64,000 bases of DNA from Chloroflexota bacterium. GTDB taxonomy: Bacteria; Chloroflexota; Ktedonobacteria; Ktedonobacterales; JADMIN01. The stretch spans positions 1-64,000 of the forward strand of contig JAJPKE010000026.1 in assembly GCA_021323855.1 (NCBI GenBank), written 5' to 3'. Each line of letters opens with the position of its first letter. The first letter of the stretch is position 1. This document shows positions 26,244 through 35,607 of the stretch, in pieces. The notes beneath the pieces were generated by a model. That model was given only the letters and a program-made list of their open reading frames with translations. It was not told where the DNA came from and searched no databases. A program made the position numbers and the translations under genes.

Positions 26244-27713
26244 CTAGTCGCCTCCCGCCGGGCGGGCGCTTGTCCGGCTGCGCGGGGTAGTCGAGCGTGG
26301 CGTTGCCGGTTTGCTGGCGGCGTTTCTGCCAGCAGGCGGCGCTGGCGCATCGGTGGTAGCTGTTGCCTGTGCCGCCGCGCGCTCGCGTTCGGCGCGCAGC
26401 GCCGCCAGCACCAGCGCGGCATCCTCGCGGAAGGAGTCGCGCTTGCCCCAACTGAGCAGCGTATCGAGTTGTTCAGCGCCCAGCCGTTCGGCGGAGACCC
26501 GCCAGAGTCCCTGCACCAACGCTTTGGCCTCCGGCTCGCCCAGTTCGCTGACGACGATATTGCGATAGGCGGCGCGTTGCTGTGTGGTGGGCGTGCCGCC
26601 GCTGGCAATGCCGCGCATATGACCAATGATCTGCAAGGCGCGAGCGCGCATATCGCCGTTCACTGGCTGCGCGGGCGGCATTGCAATCTCCTCCAACTCC
26701 TCCGCTGGTGGCGTAGCGGGCGCCGTCCGGCGGGCGGCTGACCGGCTTGCTGGCGCGGCGGGCGGGGCCGGTAGCGCGCCGAAGTCTGGCACGTCGTCGA
26801 GATCGAACGCATCGTCATCGTCGCCAAAGCCATCGTCAGGCATGGCTCCTGCATCAATAGACTCACCAGATGCCACAAACTCATCTTCTAGAACATCGTC
26901 GCCATCCACGCTGAACGTCACATCGAGGTCATCGTCTTCCTCCTCGAAATAGCGCGCTGGCGTAGAGGGTAGCGTCGCACTGGCTGCGCGTGATGAGGAT
27001 GCTGTAGCTGGCGGCGTAGAAGCAGCGGCGGGCGCGGATGAAGCAGCGGAGTTGCCAGGGTTGCCGGAGCGCAGCGATTGGCGGCGCAGCATTTCCAGCG
27101 CCTCGCGCAGATTGAGACCAGAGAGCGACTTCACGCCCAGTTGTTCCATCGCCTGTTTGGGCGTCAGATTGAGTTCGCTCTGCGCCGCCGCAATGAAATC
27201 TTTCACCGAAAGCGGAACAGGCGGCGTAGCTGACTTCTCCGGCGCAGGCGCGGCTGGCTTAGCGAGCGGTCCGCTGGCAGTTGCACGGACGGGCGGTGTG
27301 GTGGAGGCAGCGGGTGACTGCTCACGCTGCGGGGCTGTGGCGCGCGCTGGTGTGGACGGGGCGGCTGGGACGGCTGGCGCTTCCTTCACGGTGTGCGTTG
27401 CGGGTGGCGTTGAGGCGGATGGCGTTGCGGGAGCAATCGCAGGCGCGGGGTGGGCAGCCGCAAGGGGCGCTGTGCCGGTGAGCAAGGCCACCTGTGCATC
27501 CAGGTGGCGCGAGAGGCGCTGCATACCAGCGTCCGCCTCGCTCAGCAGCGCCTCCACCTCATCGGCGGTGGCGCCGGGACGCACCGGCACGGCCATCTCA
27601 ATAGTGCGCGTCTGTCCTTGCACGGTCAATGTCACCGACTGGCGCAGCCAGATATGCTCGCCATCGTTCTGCATTGGATATCCCACGATGTTTGCCTCAC
27701 TTTTTCCCGCCAT
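26244..27713 (-). CDS. Uncharacterised Pro/Ala-rich modular protein upstream of rsmD
   Basis: This 489-aa soluble protein has folded islands separated by long Pro/Ala/Thr linkers. The N-terminal part (about 1-80; WLRQSVTLTVQGQTRTIEMAV split by a turn) looks like a small beta domain plus a helix. A short helical module near 170-220 contains LTPKQAMEQLGVKSLSGLNLREALE split over two helices. An acidic stretch (EEEDDDLDVT, DGFGDDDDAFDLDD) and a C-terminal helical module follow. No catalytic motif is seen and the function is unknown. The ATG at 27713 lies just inside a transcript from the TATAAT promoter at 27766-27795. It is the first gene of the operon with rsmD. Confidence 0.6.
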   Translation of the reverse strand: MAGKSEANIVGYPMQNDGEHIWLRQSVTLTVQGQTRTIEMAVPVRPGATADEVEALLSEADAGMQRLSRHLDAQVALLTGTAPLAAAHPAPAIAPATPSASTPPATHTVKEAPAVPAAPSTPARATAPQREQSPAASTTPPVRATASGPLAKPAAPAPEKSATPPVPLSVKDFIAAAQSELNLTPKQAMEQLGVKSLSGLNLREALEMLRRQSLRSGNPGNSAASSAPAAASTPPATASSSRAASATLPSTPARYFEEEDDDLDVTFSVDGDDVLEDEFVASGESIDAGAMPDDGFGDDDDAFDLDDVPDFGALPAPPAAPASRSAARRTAPATPPAEELEEIAMPPAQPVNGDMRARALQIIGHMRGIASGGTPTTQQRAAYRNIVVSELGEPEAKALVQGLWRVSAERLGAEQLDTLLSWGKRDSFREDAALVLAALRAERERAAAQATATTDAPAPPAGRNAASKPATPRSTTPRSRTSARPAGGD

Positions 27714-27765
27714 ACATCCGCCACGCTGCGCTACACCAACATTCCGCCACACATTCCCACAGCGC

Positions 27766-27795
27766 ATTATACTACTGTAGTGACGAGCAGGTCAG
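27766..27795 (-). promoter_or_regulatory. Promoter of the unknown-rsmD-HTH operon
   Basis: On the minus strand there is a -35 CTGACC (27790-27795), an 18-bp spacer and a consensus -10 TATAAT (27766-27771). Transcription from about 27760 excludes the frame's first ATG at 27767 and supports the start at 27713. Confidence 0.55.
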
Positions 27796-27944
27796 GCATC
27801 CCGGCCACAGAGGATGGCAACAACGGCTATGCGGAAGCGGCCTGTTTCCGCGCAGCGGAGCATCGTGCTATACTCTCCGGCAATGGCGCTATCGTATTCC
27901 GAAACATACCAGTGTCATCTGCGAGGGATGATGAGGAGGCGATC

Positions 27945-29567
27945 ATGGAGCGGATACTCGCCAGCGATGAGGAACAACAGGGCGATAGCGACGCGCGTAC
28001 AGATGTTGCGGATAGACTGACCCAGGCTGCTGGCGATGATACACGGCCAGGCGAGGATGCGCCAATGCAGCAGGTGCGAATAGCGATTCTGGGCACTGGA
28101 TTTTCCGGGCTGGGCATGGCGATTCGTCTGAAACAGCGCGGCTACGATGATTTCGTTGTCATCGAGCGGGCGACGGATATCGGCGGGACATGGCGCGACA
28201 ATACCTATCCCGGCTGCGCCTGCGATATCCCGTCGCATCTCTATTCTTTCTCGTTTGCGCTCAATCCCAATTGGAGCCGCGCCTATTCGCCGCAGAGCGA
28301 GATACAGGCGTACCTGCGCGAGTGCGCTGAACGCTACGGCATACTGCCGCACATTCGCTGGAACTGCGAACTGCTCAACGCCACCTGGAACGACAGCAAT
28401 CAACGCTGGCAGCTCACCACAAGCCAGGGTCGCATGACCGCTACGTTGCTCATTCTGGGCAATGGGCCGCTCAACGAAGCGTCGCTGCCCGCCATCCCTG
28501 GCATCGAATCTTTCGTGGGCACGATTTTCCACTCCTCGCAGTGGCGACATGACTATGACCTGACCGGCAAGCGCGTGGCGGTGATCGGCACCGGCGCCTC
28601 CTCGATCCAGTTGATTCCGCATATCCAGCCACGGGTGAGCCAACTCACGCTCTTCCAGCGCACACCGCCGTGGGTTGTTCCCCGGCGCGATCATCCGATT
28701 CCCGGCTGGCAGCGCGCGTTGTTCCGCCGGTTGCCCATCACACAGCATATCGCCCGCGCCATTATCTATTTTCAGCGCGAATTCATGGCGCTCGCCTTCG
28801 TCTATCGGCCTCAGATGATGCGCGCCGCTGAACGTCTCGCCCGCCGCCATCTGGAGGCGCAGGTGGCAGACCCGGCGCTGCGCGAGAAGCTGACGCCGCG
28901 CTATGTGATGGGCTGCAAGCGTGTCCTGCTCTCCGACGACTTCTATCCGGCGCTCACCCAACCCAATGTCGAGGTCATCACCGAACGCATCCGCGAGGTG
29001 CGGCCCCACAGCATCGTGACGACGGATGGCAACGAACATGAGGTTGACGCGATCATCTGTGCCACTGGCTTCCATGTGACCGATACAAAGCTGCCGGAGT
29101 TCATCTGCGGGCGCGATGGTCGCTCGCTCGGCGAGGTCTGGCAGGCGGGGCCAAGCGCCTACAAAGGCACAGCGGTCGCTGGATTCCCCAATCTCTTTTT
29201 GCTCATCGGGCCGAACACCGGCCTGGGGCACAATTCAATGGTCTATATGATCGAGTCGCAGATCACGTATATCCTGGGCTGTCTGCGGCTGCTGGACCGG
29301 CGGGGCCTGCAAGCCGTGGAAATACGCCCAGAGGCACAGGAAACATTCAATGCGCAGGTGCAGCAGCGCATGCAGGGTACCGTCTGGACCTCCGGCTGTG
29401 CGAGTTGGTATCTCGACGCGCATGGGCGCAACTCAACGCTCTGGCCGGGCTTTACCTGGCTCTTCCGGCGTGCCACCCGTCGTTTCGATGCAGCGCGTTA
29501 CCAGCTCATTTCTCGCCAATCCAACGAGGCGCCTGCGATGGCAGTGCCGGCGAACACTTCGCTCTGA
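27945..29567 (+). CDS. Flavin-dependent Baeyer-Villiger-type monooxygenase
   Basis: This is a 540-aa flavoprotein. After a hydrophilic N-terminus of about 40 residues comes the FAD Rossmann motif ILGTGFSGLGMAI. The type I BVMO signature FxGxxxHxxxW is present as FVGTIFHSSQW, followed directly by the NADPH motif VAVIGTGASSIQ. GGTWRDNTYPGCACD is the usual segment after the FAD site. Such enzymes insert oxygen next to ketones, forming esters or lactones, or oxidise heteroatoms. AGGAGG 5 nt upstream fixes the ATG. A possible extended -10 (TGCTATACT, 27866-27874) lies 70 bp upstream. The gene is divergent from the rsmD operon. Confidence 0.92.
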   Translation: MERILASDEEQQGDSDARTDVADRLTQAAGDDTRPGEDAPMQQVRIAILGTGFSGLGMAIRLKQRGYDDFVVIERATDIGGTWRDNTYPGCACDIPSHLYSFSFALNPNWSRAYSPQSEIQAYLRECAERYGILPHIRWNCELLNATWNDSNQRWQLTTSQGRMTATLLILGNGPLNEASLPAIPGIESFVGTIFHSSQWRHDYDLTGKRVAVIGTGASSIQLIPHIQPRVSQLTLFQRTPPWVVPRRDHPIPGWQRALFRRLPITQHIARAIIYFQREFMALAFVYRPQMMRAAERLARRHLEAQVADPALREKLTPRYVMGCKRVLLSDDFYPALTQPNVEVITERIREVRPHSIVTTDGNEHEVDAIICATGFHVTDTKLPEFICGRDGRSLGEVWQAGPSAYKGTAVAGFPNLFLLIGPNTGLGHNSMVYMIESQITYILGCLRLLDRRGLQAVEIRPEAQETFNAQVQQRMQGTVWTSGCASWYLDAHGRNSTLWPGFTWLFRRATRRFDAARYQLISRQSNEAPAMAVPANTSL

Positions 29568-29943
29568 GCGGCGCACTGCCAGCAGGAATGGTGGCGCGGC
29601 TCTATTTCTATTTTCCTTGATATCTCAACTATCCTCCCGTATGCCTTGTTTCATCATGTTTCGTCTTGTTTTCAGCGCATGATGCGAGCGAGCCTATTGA
29701 CAGGAATACCACATGCTTGTACACTGGTGCGGACCTCATTGCCAAATTGCCAATGCACATGCGCAGGCACGAGGTTGCACGGCAGGGAGCATTATTGGAG
29801 GAAGGGCACGAAACAACACTGCGATGCACCATGCGCATGGTTTCTGCCGGCTATGTGCGTGGCATGGGGGGAGCAGGTTCCACTTTGAGCCTGCCAGTAG
29901 ATGAGATGGCGCGCTGCCATCTCTCTAGAGGAGAGACATCAGG
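29568..29943 (+). promoter_or_regulatory. Intergenic region with promoter and long leader of a secreted-protein gene
   Basis: A consensus promoter (TTGACA 29697-29702, 17-bp spacer, TACACT 29720-29725) is followed by about 210 nt of leader before the TTG start at 29944. Small open frames in the leader have no ribosome sites. No known riboswitch was recognised. Confidence 0.5.
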
Positions 29944-30945
29944 TTGAAACATCACCGCAAGTTTCTGCTGGCCGGTATTGCGCCCGTTGCCAGCACCCTG
30001 GCGATCCTGGCCCTGGTTTTCGTGTTTGTCGTGAACTCTGTCGGCGCTGCACCCGCGACAGCCGCCGCTCACGTTGCCAATGGGCGCCATGCGCTCGGCA
30101 TACGCGGGCATGTCCCTGCGGTCAATGAGTCGCGCACGAGTACTCCGAAACTGCGCTATCACGGCGGCCCCGTCATGCAGGCGCAGGAAGTCAGCTATGC
30201 GATCTTCTGGGAGCCGTCTGGCTGGACAGTCAGTTCGACGTATAACAGCCTGATCGAACGCTGGTTCGGCGATGTCGGCGGCAGCGTGCTCTATAACAAC
30301 AATACGCAGTATTATCAAGTGGTGAGCGGCACACGCCAGCACATAGTCAACAAATCCAGCCTCGGCGCTGCCTGGATAGACACCGCCGCCTACCCAGCCT
30401 CTGGCTGCACCGATACCATCACGCCGAAAGAATGCCTCACCGATGCGCAGATTCAGGCTGAGGTGACGCATGCGATCAGCGTCAATGGGTGGACTGCCGG
30501 CCTGAACCATGAATTCTTCGTCTTCACGGCCAAGAACGTTGGCTCCTGCTTCGATAGCTCCAGCACCACCTGCGCCTTCTCCTATTACTGCGCCTACCAT
30601 GGCAACTATACCAGCGGCGGATCGCCGGTAATCTACGCTAACATGCCCTATACCGGCACGGACCTGACGGCCTGCGGCGTTTCGACGACGCCGAACAACG
30701 ACATTGACGCCGATAGCACGATCAATGTTACCAGCCACGAGCAGATGGAATCCGTCACTGATCCCGAACCCAATAGCGCCTGGGCGGATAGCAGCGGTGC
30801 CGAGATTGGCGACAAGTGTGCCTGGATGTTCGGCTCGGTGACGCTCGACGGTAATAAAGCCAATGTCCAGTTCAACGGCCACTTCTATATCGTGCAGCAA
30901 GAGTTCGATAACAAAGTGGATGGTTGTGTCCTGAAGGGGCCATAG
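29944..30945 (+). CDS. Secreted EXORDIUM/PHI-1-like protein
   Basis: This 333-aa exported protein has a signal peptide (KHHRKFLL, then a hydrophobic stretch to about residue 35). The mature part begins with Ala-rich sequence, then KLRYHGGPVMQAQEVSYAIFW and LIERWFGDVGGSVLYNNNTQYY split by short loops. These segments resemble phosphate-induced protein 1/EXORDIUM proteins of plants and their bacterial relatives. TSHEQMESVTDPEPNSAW followed by EIGDKCAW recalls a metallopeptidase-like helix (HExxxE) with later acidic ligands, but peptidase activity is inference only. It has several Cys pairs, consistent with an exported location. The TTG start is supported by GAGGAGAG 8 nt upstream. Confidence 0.65.
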   Translation: MKHHRKFLLAGIAPVASTLAILALVFVFVVNSVGAAPATAAAHVANGRHALGIRGHVPAVNESRTSTPKLRYHGGPVMQAQEVSYAIFWEPSGWTVSSTYNSLIERWFGDVGGSVLYNNNTQYYQVVSGTRQHIVNKSSLGAAWIDTAAYPASGCTDTITPKECLTDAQIQAEVTHAISVNGWTAGLNHEFFVFTAKNVGSCFDSSSTTCAFSYYCAYHGNYTSGGSPVIYANMPYTGTDLTACGVSTTPNNDIDADSTINVTSHEQMESVTDPEPNSAWADSSGAEIGDKCAWMFGSVTLDGNKANVQFNGHFYIVQQEFDNKVDGCVLKGP

Positions 30946-30982
30946 CCGCTCGCTTTCGCACGTCCTTCCTTCTTCGCATCAT

Positions 30983-31026
30983 GAGAGCCACGGCATTGGT
31001 CTGCATCTGTGCCGTGGTTCTCTTTG
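30983..31026 (+). terminator. Terminator after the EXORDIUM-like gene
   Basis: A 13-bp stem with one G-T pair (30983-30995 with 31010-31022; core CCACGGCA) and a 14-nt loop is followed by TTTG. It lies 38 bp after the stop codon. Confidence 0.7.
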
Positions 31027-31132
31027 CGATTATGAGACTTATCCAGATGCGCCGCTGCACAATTTGCTATTGTGGGCATGGCTGGCCTAGCCTATAGAGT
31101 GAGCGTTATATGGGCTGGGAGGGTGTTTGAGC

Positions 31133-32479
31133 ATGGACAAATTGCTACCGGAGAACCAACAGCAGCAGACAGAGCCATTGGACGAAGACGCAGGCGTGGG
31201 CATGGATGGCTGGGAAAGCGAACCGCAAACGATAGATGCGGAAACGCTGGTCAATCGCCGCTCCTCGCCACGCAAGCGCGCCTTTCAACTGGGGCTGGCG
31301 CTGCTGTTGTTGGTAATCGTCCTGGCGCTGTTTCGCTCGGTAATTGTGCCATCACATACTCCCAATACCGACCTGCCCAATCTGCCCAATGGTTCGCAAC
31401 TGGTGGCCATCTCCGCCAATGTCTCCTATGGCACAGTGACGATTGATGGCAAGCCACTATCAGGCGGTCCGCCGTATATTTTTCGCCCGGTCTTCGGCGG
31501 CAGCGATACCGTCACCTACTCCGCGCCGCCATTCCTGTCGGAAACCTGCCATGTCTCCTGGGACCGTGACGGTGGCTTTGACGGACCGAATTCAGGCGAA
31601 CCCTGTATAAACTCGAGCACCGGCGCGGCCAGCGTCACGCCGTTCGCGCATCAGAAGGCGGTCATCTCCAACGTCCTCTATTTTCAGTTTGGCGAAAGCG
31701 CCCTGCCCGCCAACCTCAAAGCGCTGGCAGAGACGTTGGTTCGCCAGATTGTGGTCCCTGCGTCGGGCAGGATCACGATTCCAGCAGGCGAGTATTACGG
31801 CGCAGGGCAGGACGACAAGGGACAGATCATCAGCCGCATCGCAACCACCCCGCTCACCGAAACCGCCTTACTGCAAATCCCTGGCCCTGGGCTGCTTTCG
31901 CCAAGCTTGCCCTGCCAGGATGTGATCTGTCCACAGGACCCCTCGGTTTTCGATCAAAGCCAGTTGGCGCCATCACCAGGAAACGCCTGGAACATTGTGA
32001 TTCCCTTGATCTTTCAGTGGCAGATACAGACACAGGATGGACAGATCATCGAGGCGTATACCGATCATGCGGGCGCGTCGGTCTCGCTCTCGTTGGGCCT
32101 GGATGAGAGCGGTAACTGGCAGCTCATTCAGCCCAATTCACTTTCGTCACTTCATGAGGATGAACGGGTGCAATTCTCACAAACCGTCTGTTCAGATGGC
32201 ACGAATGCGCTTTCCGGCGCCTTGCAGGATCATCAGGCGTATTCGCAGGATATTGCAATAGAGCCGGACACCTCTGACCTCGGCTTGAATGGCTGCGTCA
32301 TCCGCATCGTCAAGTTCAATAACAGCACCAATAGCACTTCCCTTATCGGCACCGCCATCTGGCGCTTTGGCGTCTTGCTGGCCGCCGATGCCACAACCCA
32401 CAATCTGTATCCCTGGCTGCCGCTCGCGCCACAATCCGAGGTAGATGCAGTCACCAATGTGACGGCAGCAGCTTCCTGA
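31133..32479 (+). CDS. Membrane-anchored extracytoplasmic protein of unknown function
   Basis: This 448-aa protein is not recognised. An acidic cytoplasmic N-terminus (about 48 residues) leads to one transmembrane helix (LGLALLLLVIVLALFRSVIV), so the remaining 380 residues or so are probably outside. The exterior part has four to six Cys in short loops (ETCHVSW, EPCINS, LPCQDVICP, LNGCVIRI) and beta-rich sequence such as ISANVSYGTVTIDGKPLSGG. There is no catalytic signature. The ATG at 31133 has GGGAGGG 9 nt upstream and is preferred over the in-frame TTG two codons earlier. It is flanked by other exported proteins (29944-30945, 32681-34081), which form a surface-protein neighbourhood. Confidence 0.6.
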   Translation: MDKLLPENQQQQTEPLDEDAGVGMDGWESEPQTIDAETLVNRRSSPRKRAFQLGLALLLLVIVLALFRSVIVPSHTPNTDLPNLPNGSQLVAISANVSYGTVTIDGKPLSGGPPYIFRPVFGGSDTVTYSAPPFLSETCHVSWDRDGGFDGPNSGEPCINSSTGAASVTPFAHQKAVISNVLYFQFGESALPANLKALAETLVRQIVVPASGRITIPAGEYYGAGQDDKGQIISRIATTPLTETALLQIPGPGLLSPSLPCQDVICPQDPSVFDQSQLAPSPGNAWNIVIPLIFQWQIQTQDGQIIEAYTDHAGASVSLSLGLDESGNWQLIQPNSLSSLHEDERVQFSQTVCSDGTNALSGALQDHQAYSQDIAIEPDTSDLGLNGCVIRIVKFNNSTNSTSLIGTAIWRFGVLLAADATTHNLYPWLPLAPQSEVDAVTNVTAAAS

Positions 32480-32680
32480 AAGTACGAACGTACCCATTCG
32501 ACCGCTATAACCTGATGAGCAATTGTTTCTACGGCGGATTCTACGGCTGTTTCTACGAGTGAAAATGCGAATCGCCCGTGGCGTTTGCGCCTGTTTGGAG
32601 CTACACTGAACACAGTCTATCGCTCGCCAGGAGAGCGCAAATGGCGAAATACGCTTCTCTAGAGTAGAAACGGGAGCATT

Positions 32681-34081
32681 ATGTTTGTTCTAGTGCATTT
32701 TCCTAGAAGATGCAGAGATTACCTGCGATTGAAACATCTCATCTTGCATCTCATAGTAGGCGCCATGCTCTCCAGTAGTGTGCTTGTAGGTTGTGCTGCG
32801 CAATCCGCAGGCAATAGCTCGCCCACTCCCATAGCATCTCTGTATCTACTGCTCAATGCGACTGCAACCAGCGCTCCCATCGTTGTAGCGCTTGACTCAC
32901 ACAATGGCCGGGTGGCATGGCAGCATACGCTTGAAACACCCAACGCTGTGATGACTGCCACCTTCAAGCCGTTTTTGCAGGACGGCCTCGTCTATGTAGG
33001 AGGCAATTCTGAAGTGCAGGCAACGGGAACACATCAGGGAGTATTGGAGGCGCTTGATCCTTCCACTGGGAAGACGCGGTGGCGACACGAGGCAGGCGTT
33101 GAGCTGGAAGGTGCGCCAACGGTCGCCAATGGAGTCGTCTATCTCGGTTCCAGTGTATTGCAAGAACATGCAGCAGTGCCAAGTGGTCAGATAGAGTCAC
33201 TTGACAGCCAGAACGGTTCAGTGCGCTGGCAGAAGGCGTTGAACGATATCCCCGCCACTCCACTTCTGATGAATGGGCACTTATTCGTGATGACAAATCA
33301 ACTGTCAGGGTTTGAGGGGCATATTCTAGCGCTTAACACCACTGATGGTTCGGTAATCTGGGATTATGCTTCAGATGTGCCGCTTTCGGGCGGTGGCGAA
33401 ACAGACCTCGGTGGACCAACTCCTCCGGTGATCGTTGGTCAACATATCTATGTTCAAGCTACCGAACGTAATGTAGATGGCACAGCGAATCTCCTGCTAC
33501 TCGCCATTAATATAGGGAATGGTAGCGTCGCCTGGCAGTATGCAACAGGAGGCATTTCCACGACACCAGCATCTGATCAAAGTGGTAATACACTGTGCGT
33601 CAGCACATTCGTGCAAACAGGAGACGCAGGCACTGTCGTTGGATTAGCGGCCACCAGTGGACATGTGCTTTGGAATATCGCCGTTCAGGGAAGCGCCTCA
33701 CCCTGCGTCGCAGAGGGAACGACCTTCTACTTTGACGAACGGAGCGCAGATGGGGCAAGTGGAAACGCCCTTGCGCTGAACAGCCAGGATGGACGGCAAG
33801 TATGGAAAAACGCCATCAGCGCACCCCTTGATGGATACGGTCTACTGCCACCCATCCTGGCCGATGGGCTAGTCATCCCTATCTTGGAAGAAGGGCATGT
33901 TGTTGTGTTGCGGGCGATAGATGGGAAACAACTCTGGCAGCATGATATTGCTACGACTTCACAGGATGTCAGCGGCAGCCAGCTTTATCTCAGTGAAAAT
34001 CAGCAAGGCCAGCGCCTGCTCGCCGCGTATGATCTCCGTACAGGCGCCCGTCTCTGGGATTACTCGATTGGGCACGCCTGA
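32681..34081 (+). CDS. PQQ-like beta-propeller lipoprotein
   Basis: This 466-aa exported protein has a signal peptide ending in the lipobox VLVGC (Cys near residue 38). The mature part is an eight-bladed-type propeller with repeated PQQ/BamB-like motifs: LDSHNGRVAWQH, LDPSTGKTRWRH, LDSQNGSVRWQK, LNTTDGSVIWDY, INIGNGSVAWQY, LAATSGHVLWNI, LNSQDGRQVWKN and RAIDGKQLWQH. It lacks obvious metal or PQQ ligands, so it is more likely a scaffold (BamB-like) than a dehydrogenase. GGGAG lies upstream of the ATG. It converges on the flavoprotein gene at 34117, with a shared hairpin. Confidence 0.83.
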   Translation: MFVLVHFPRRCRDYLRLKHLILHLIVGAMLSSSVLVGCAAQSAGNSSPTPIASLYLLLNATATSAPIVVALDSHNGRVAWQHTLETPNAVMTATFKPFLQDGLVYVGGNSEVQATGTHQGVLEALDPSTGKTRWRHEAGVELEGAPTVANGVVYLGSSVLQEHAAVPSGQIESLDSQNGSVRWQKALNDIPATPLLMNGHLFVMTNQLSGFEGHILALNTTDGSVIWDYASDVPLSGGGETDLGGPTPPVIVGQHIYVQATERNVDGTANLLLLAINIGNGSVAWQYATGGISTTPASDQSGNTLCVSTFVQTGDAGTVVGLAATSGHVLWNIAVQGSASPCVAEGTTFYFDERSADGASGNALALNSQDGRQVWKNAISAPLDGYGLLPPILADGLVIPILEEGHVVVLRAIDGKQLWQHDIATTSQDVSGSQLYLSENQQGQRLLAAYDLRTGARLWDYSIGHA

Positions 34082-34103
34082 GTAGCGGAACGTTCGCGCG
34101 TTA

Positions 34104-34138
34104 CCGTGTCGTCACGCTATGCGCGGGCGACGACACGG
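34104..34138. terminator. Bidirectional hairpin between convergent genes
   Basis: A perfect 10-bp stem (CCGTGTCGTC at 34104-34113, GACGACACGG at 34129-34138) with a 15-nt loop has one arm inside the last codons of the minus-strand flavoprotein gene. It probably serves as a terminator for both converging genes. Confidence 0.5.
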
Positions 34139-35445
34139 CGCAGCGCGGTGCGGAAGGCAGCGCCATAGATGCTCGGATGCTTGCCGAGCAGGTTGCGCAC
34201 GACGCCGAAGAAGCTGCTGTCCATGCTGATGATCGGCGTTTCCAGCAGGGTTTGCTGCAAGACGCGGAGCCCCTCCGGCGAGCCGAACAGTCCGTAGAGC
34301 ATAGCGACATCAGCATTCGACCCCATACGGTCCAGCACCCAGCGAATCCAGTCTTCGATCTGAAGATAGTGACCCATGCGCCCGGCCTGCGCGAAATCGC
34401 GCAGATAGTTCTTCACCGCGCCTTTGGTGCCGTTGAGAACTTCGTTGGAGACGGCCTGCCCTGCCAGCCGCCCGCTGATGAGCGCCGGATAGATGCCGCC
34501 GCCGGTGGCCGCGCCGCAGAGTCCGGCGGCGTCGCCCAGCAGCAGCGCGCGCCCGCGTTCATCGTCGCGGTAGACTTTGCGCAGCCGTCCGCCCGTCGGG
34601 ATGATGCCTCCCTTGCGTTCGATCACGCGCATATTGCTGAGGTCCGCGACATCCGCGAAGACTGTCTGTGCGACTTTGAGCGAGGCAGACGGCTTGAACT
34701 CACGCATGTGTCCCGCCACTCCCAGCGCGACGATATCACCATGCGGCGCCAGCCAAACACAATAGCCGGGGGCCAGCTTGTGGTCCATTACCAGGTAAAA
34801 TGTCTCGCGGCTCAGTTCGACATTCTCGACTAGCCATTCTGCGCCAGCCAGGAAATGCGTGTTCTGGTCTAAGCCCATGCTCTGCGCAACCGTTGACTTC
34901 GCGCCGTCCGCGCCAATCAGGAAACGCGCATACACATCGCTGGCTGGCGCACGGGAAGCCGCGCCGCCGCCCTCGCTGGCTGAGGGGCTGCCAATCGAGA
35001 CACGCATCAGGCCATCGGCAGAGCGCACAGCCCCCAGGAATGGTGAGCCACAGCGAATCGTCGCACCGCGTGCCGTAGCTTCGCCGGCCATCCAGCGCAA
35101 CATGCCGGGGACATCCGCCATGTAGAAGCGAAAGGCTTTGGCGGCGATTTCGATGGGCTTCTGGTCGGGCGTCTGGATGCGCACACGCCGCACGGAGTTC
35201 ATCAGATAGCGCGCGGGCACATCCAATACATCCAGCACATCGCTGAAGAGAACGCCGGTCGTGCGGACCACGCTGCCAACCTCAGCGTCGCGTTCCAGCA
35301 CCAGCACACGTAGCCCGCGCGCCGCCGCGACACTGGCGAAGCTGAGGCCGGCGAAACTGGCGCCGACAACGATGACATCATAGATATCGTGACTATCGTT
35401 GCCACTGGCAGATACATCAGCCGGTTGGCTCGAAGGAGCAGGCAT
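34117..35445 (-). CDS. Geranylgeranyl reductase-like FAD-dependent oxidoreductase
   Basis: This 442-aa flavoprotein belongs to the geranylgeranyl reductase/PHBH-like group. The FAD motif is YDVIVVGASFAGLSFA, followed by LVLERDAEVG. The middle has FLIGADGAKSTVAQSMG, and the flavin-closing DG-type motif is RALLLGDAAGLCGAATGGGIYPALISG split over strand and helix. Such enzymes reduce isoprenoid double bonds in lipids or quinones or hydroxylate substrates. The start at 35445 has AAAGGG 7 nt upstream; the longer frame lacks a good site. No lipid pathway genes adjoin it, so the substrate is unknown. Confidence 0.85.
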   Translation of the reverse strand: MPAPSSQPADVSASGNDSHDIYDVIVVGASFAGLSFASVAAARGLRVLVLERDAEVGSVVRTTGVLFSDVLDVLDVPARYLMNSVRRVRIQTPDQKPIEIAAKAFRFYMADVPGMLRWMAGEATARGATIRCGSPFLGAVRSADGLMRVSIGSPSASEGGGAASRAPASDVYARFLIGADGAKSTVAQSMGLDQNTHFLAGAEWLVENVELSRETFYLVMDHKLAPGYCVWLAPHGDIVALGVAGHMREFKPSASLKVAQTVFADVADLSNMRVIERKGGIIPTGGRLRKVYRDDERGRALLLGDAAGLCGAATGGGIYPALISGRLAGQAVSNEVLNGTKGAVKNYLRDFAQAGRMGHYLQIEDWIRWVLDRMGSNADVAMLYGLFGSPEGLRVLQQTLLETPIISMDSSFFGVVRNLLGKHPSIYGAAFRTALRRVVARA

Positions 35446-35607
35446 CACGCATCCCTTTCTCTTACGTTTGGGAGTGTTTCGCGTACAACGTCTCTTCCAT
35501 TGCGTCACACAGCGCATGCCGATGGCAAGTATGAGCCATCACAGACAAGAGCAGCAGAGCCTATGATTCCTGGCTCCGCTGCTCTCCATTGCTCCCAATA
35601 ACGCGAT

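Noticed and set aside
29666-29947. 93-codon plus-strand frame in the leader of the EXORDIUM-like gene.
   Set aside because: Its start lies upstream of the predicted promoter start and lacks a ribosome site; it overlaps the real start region.
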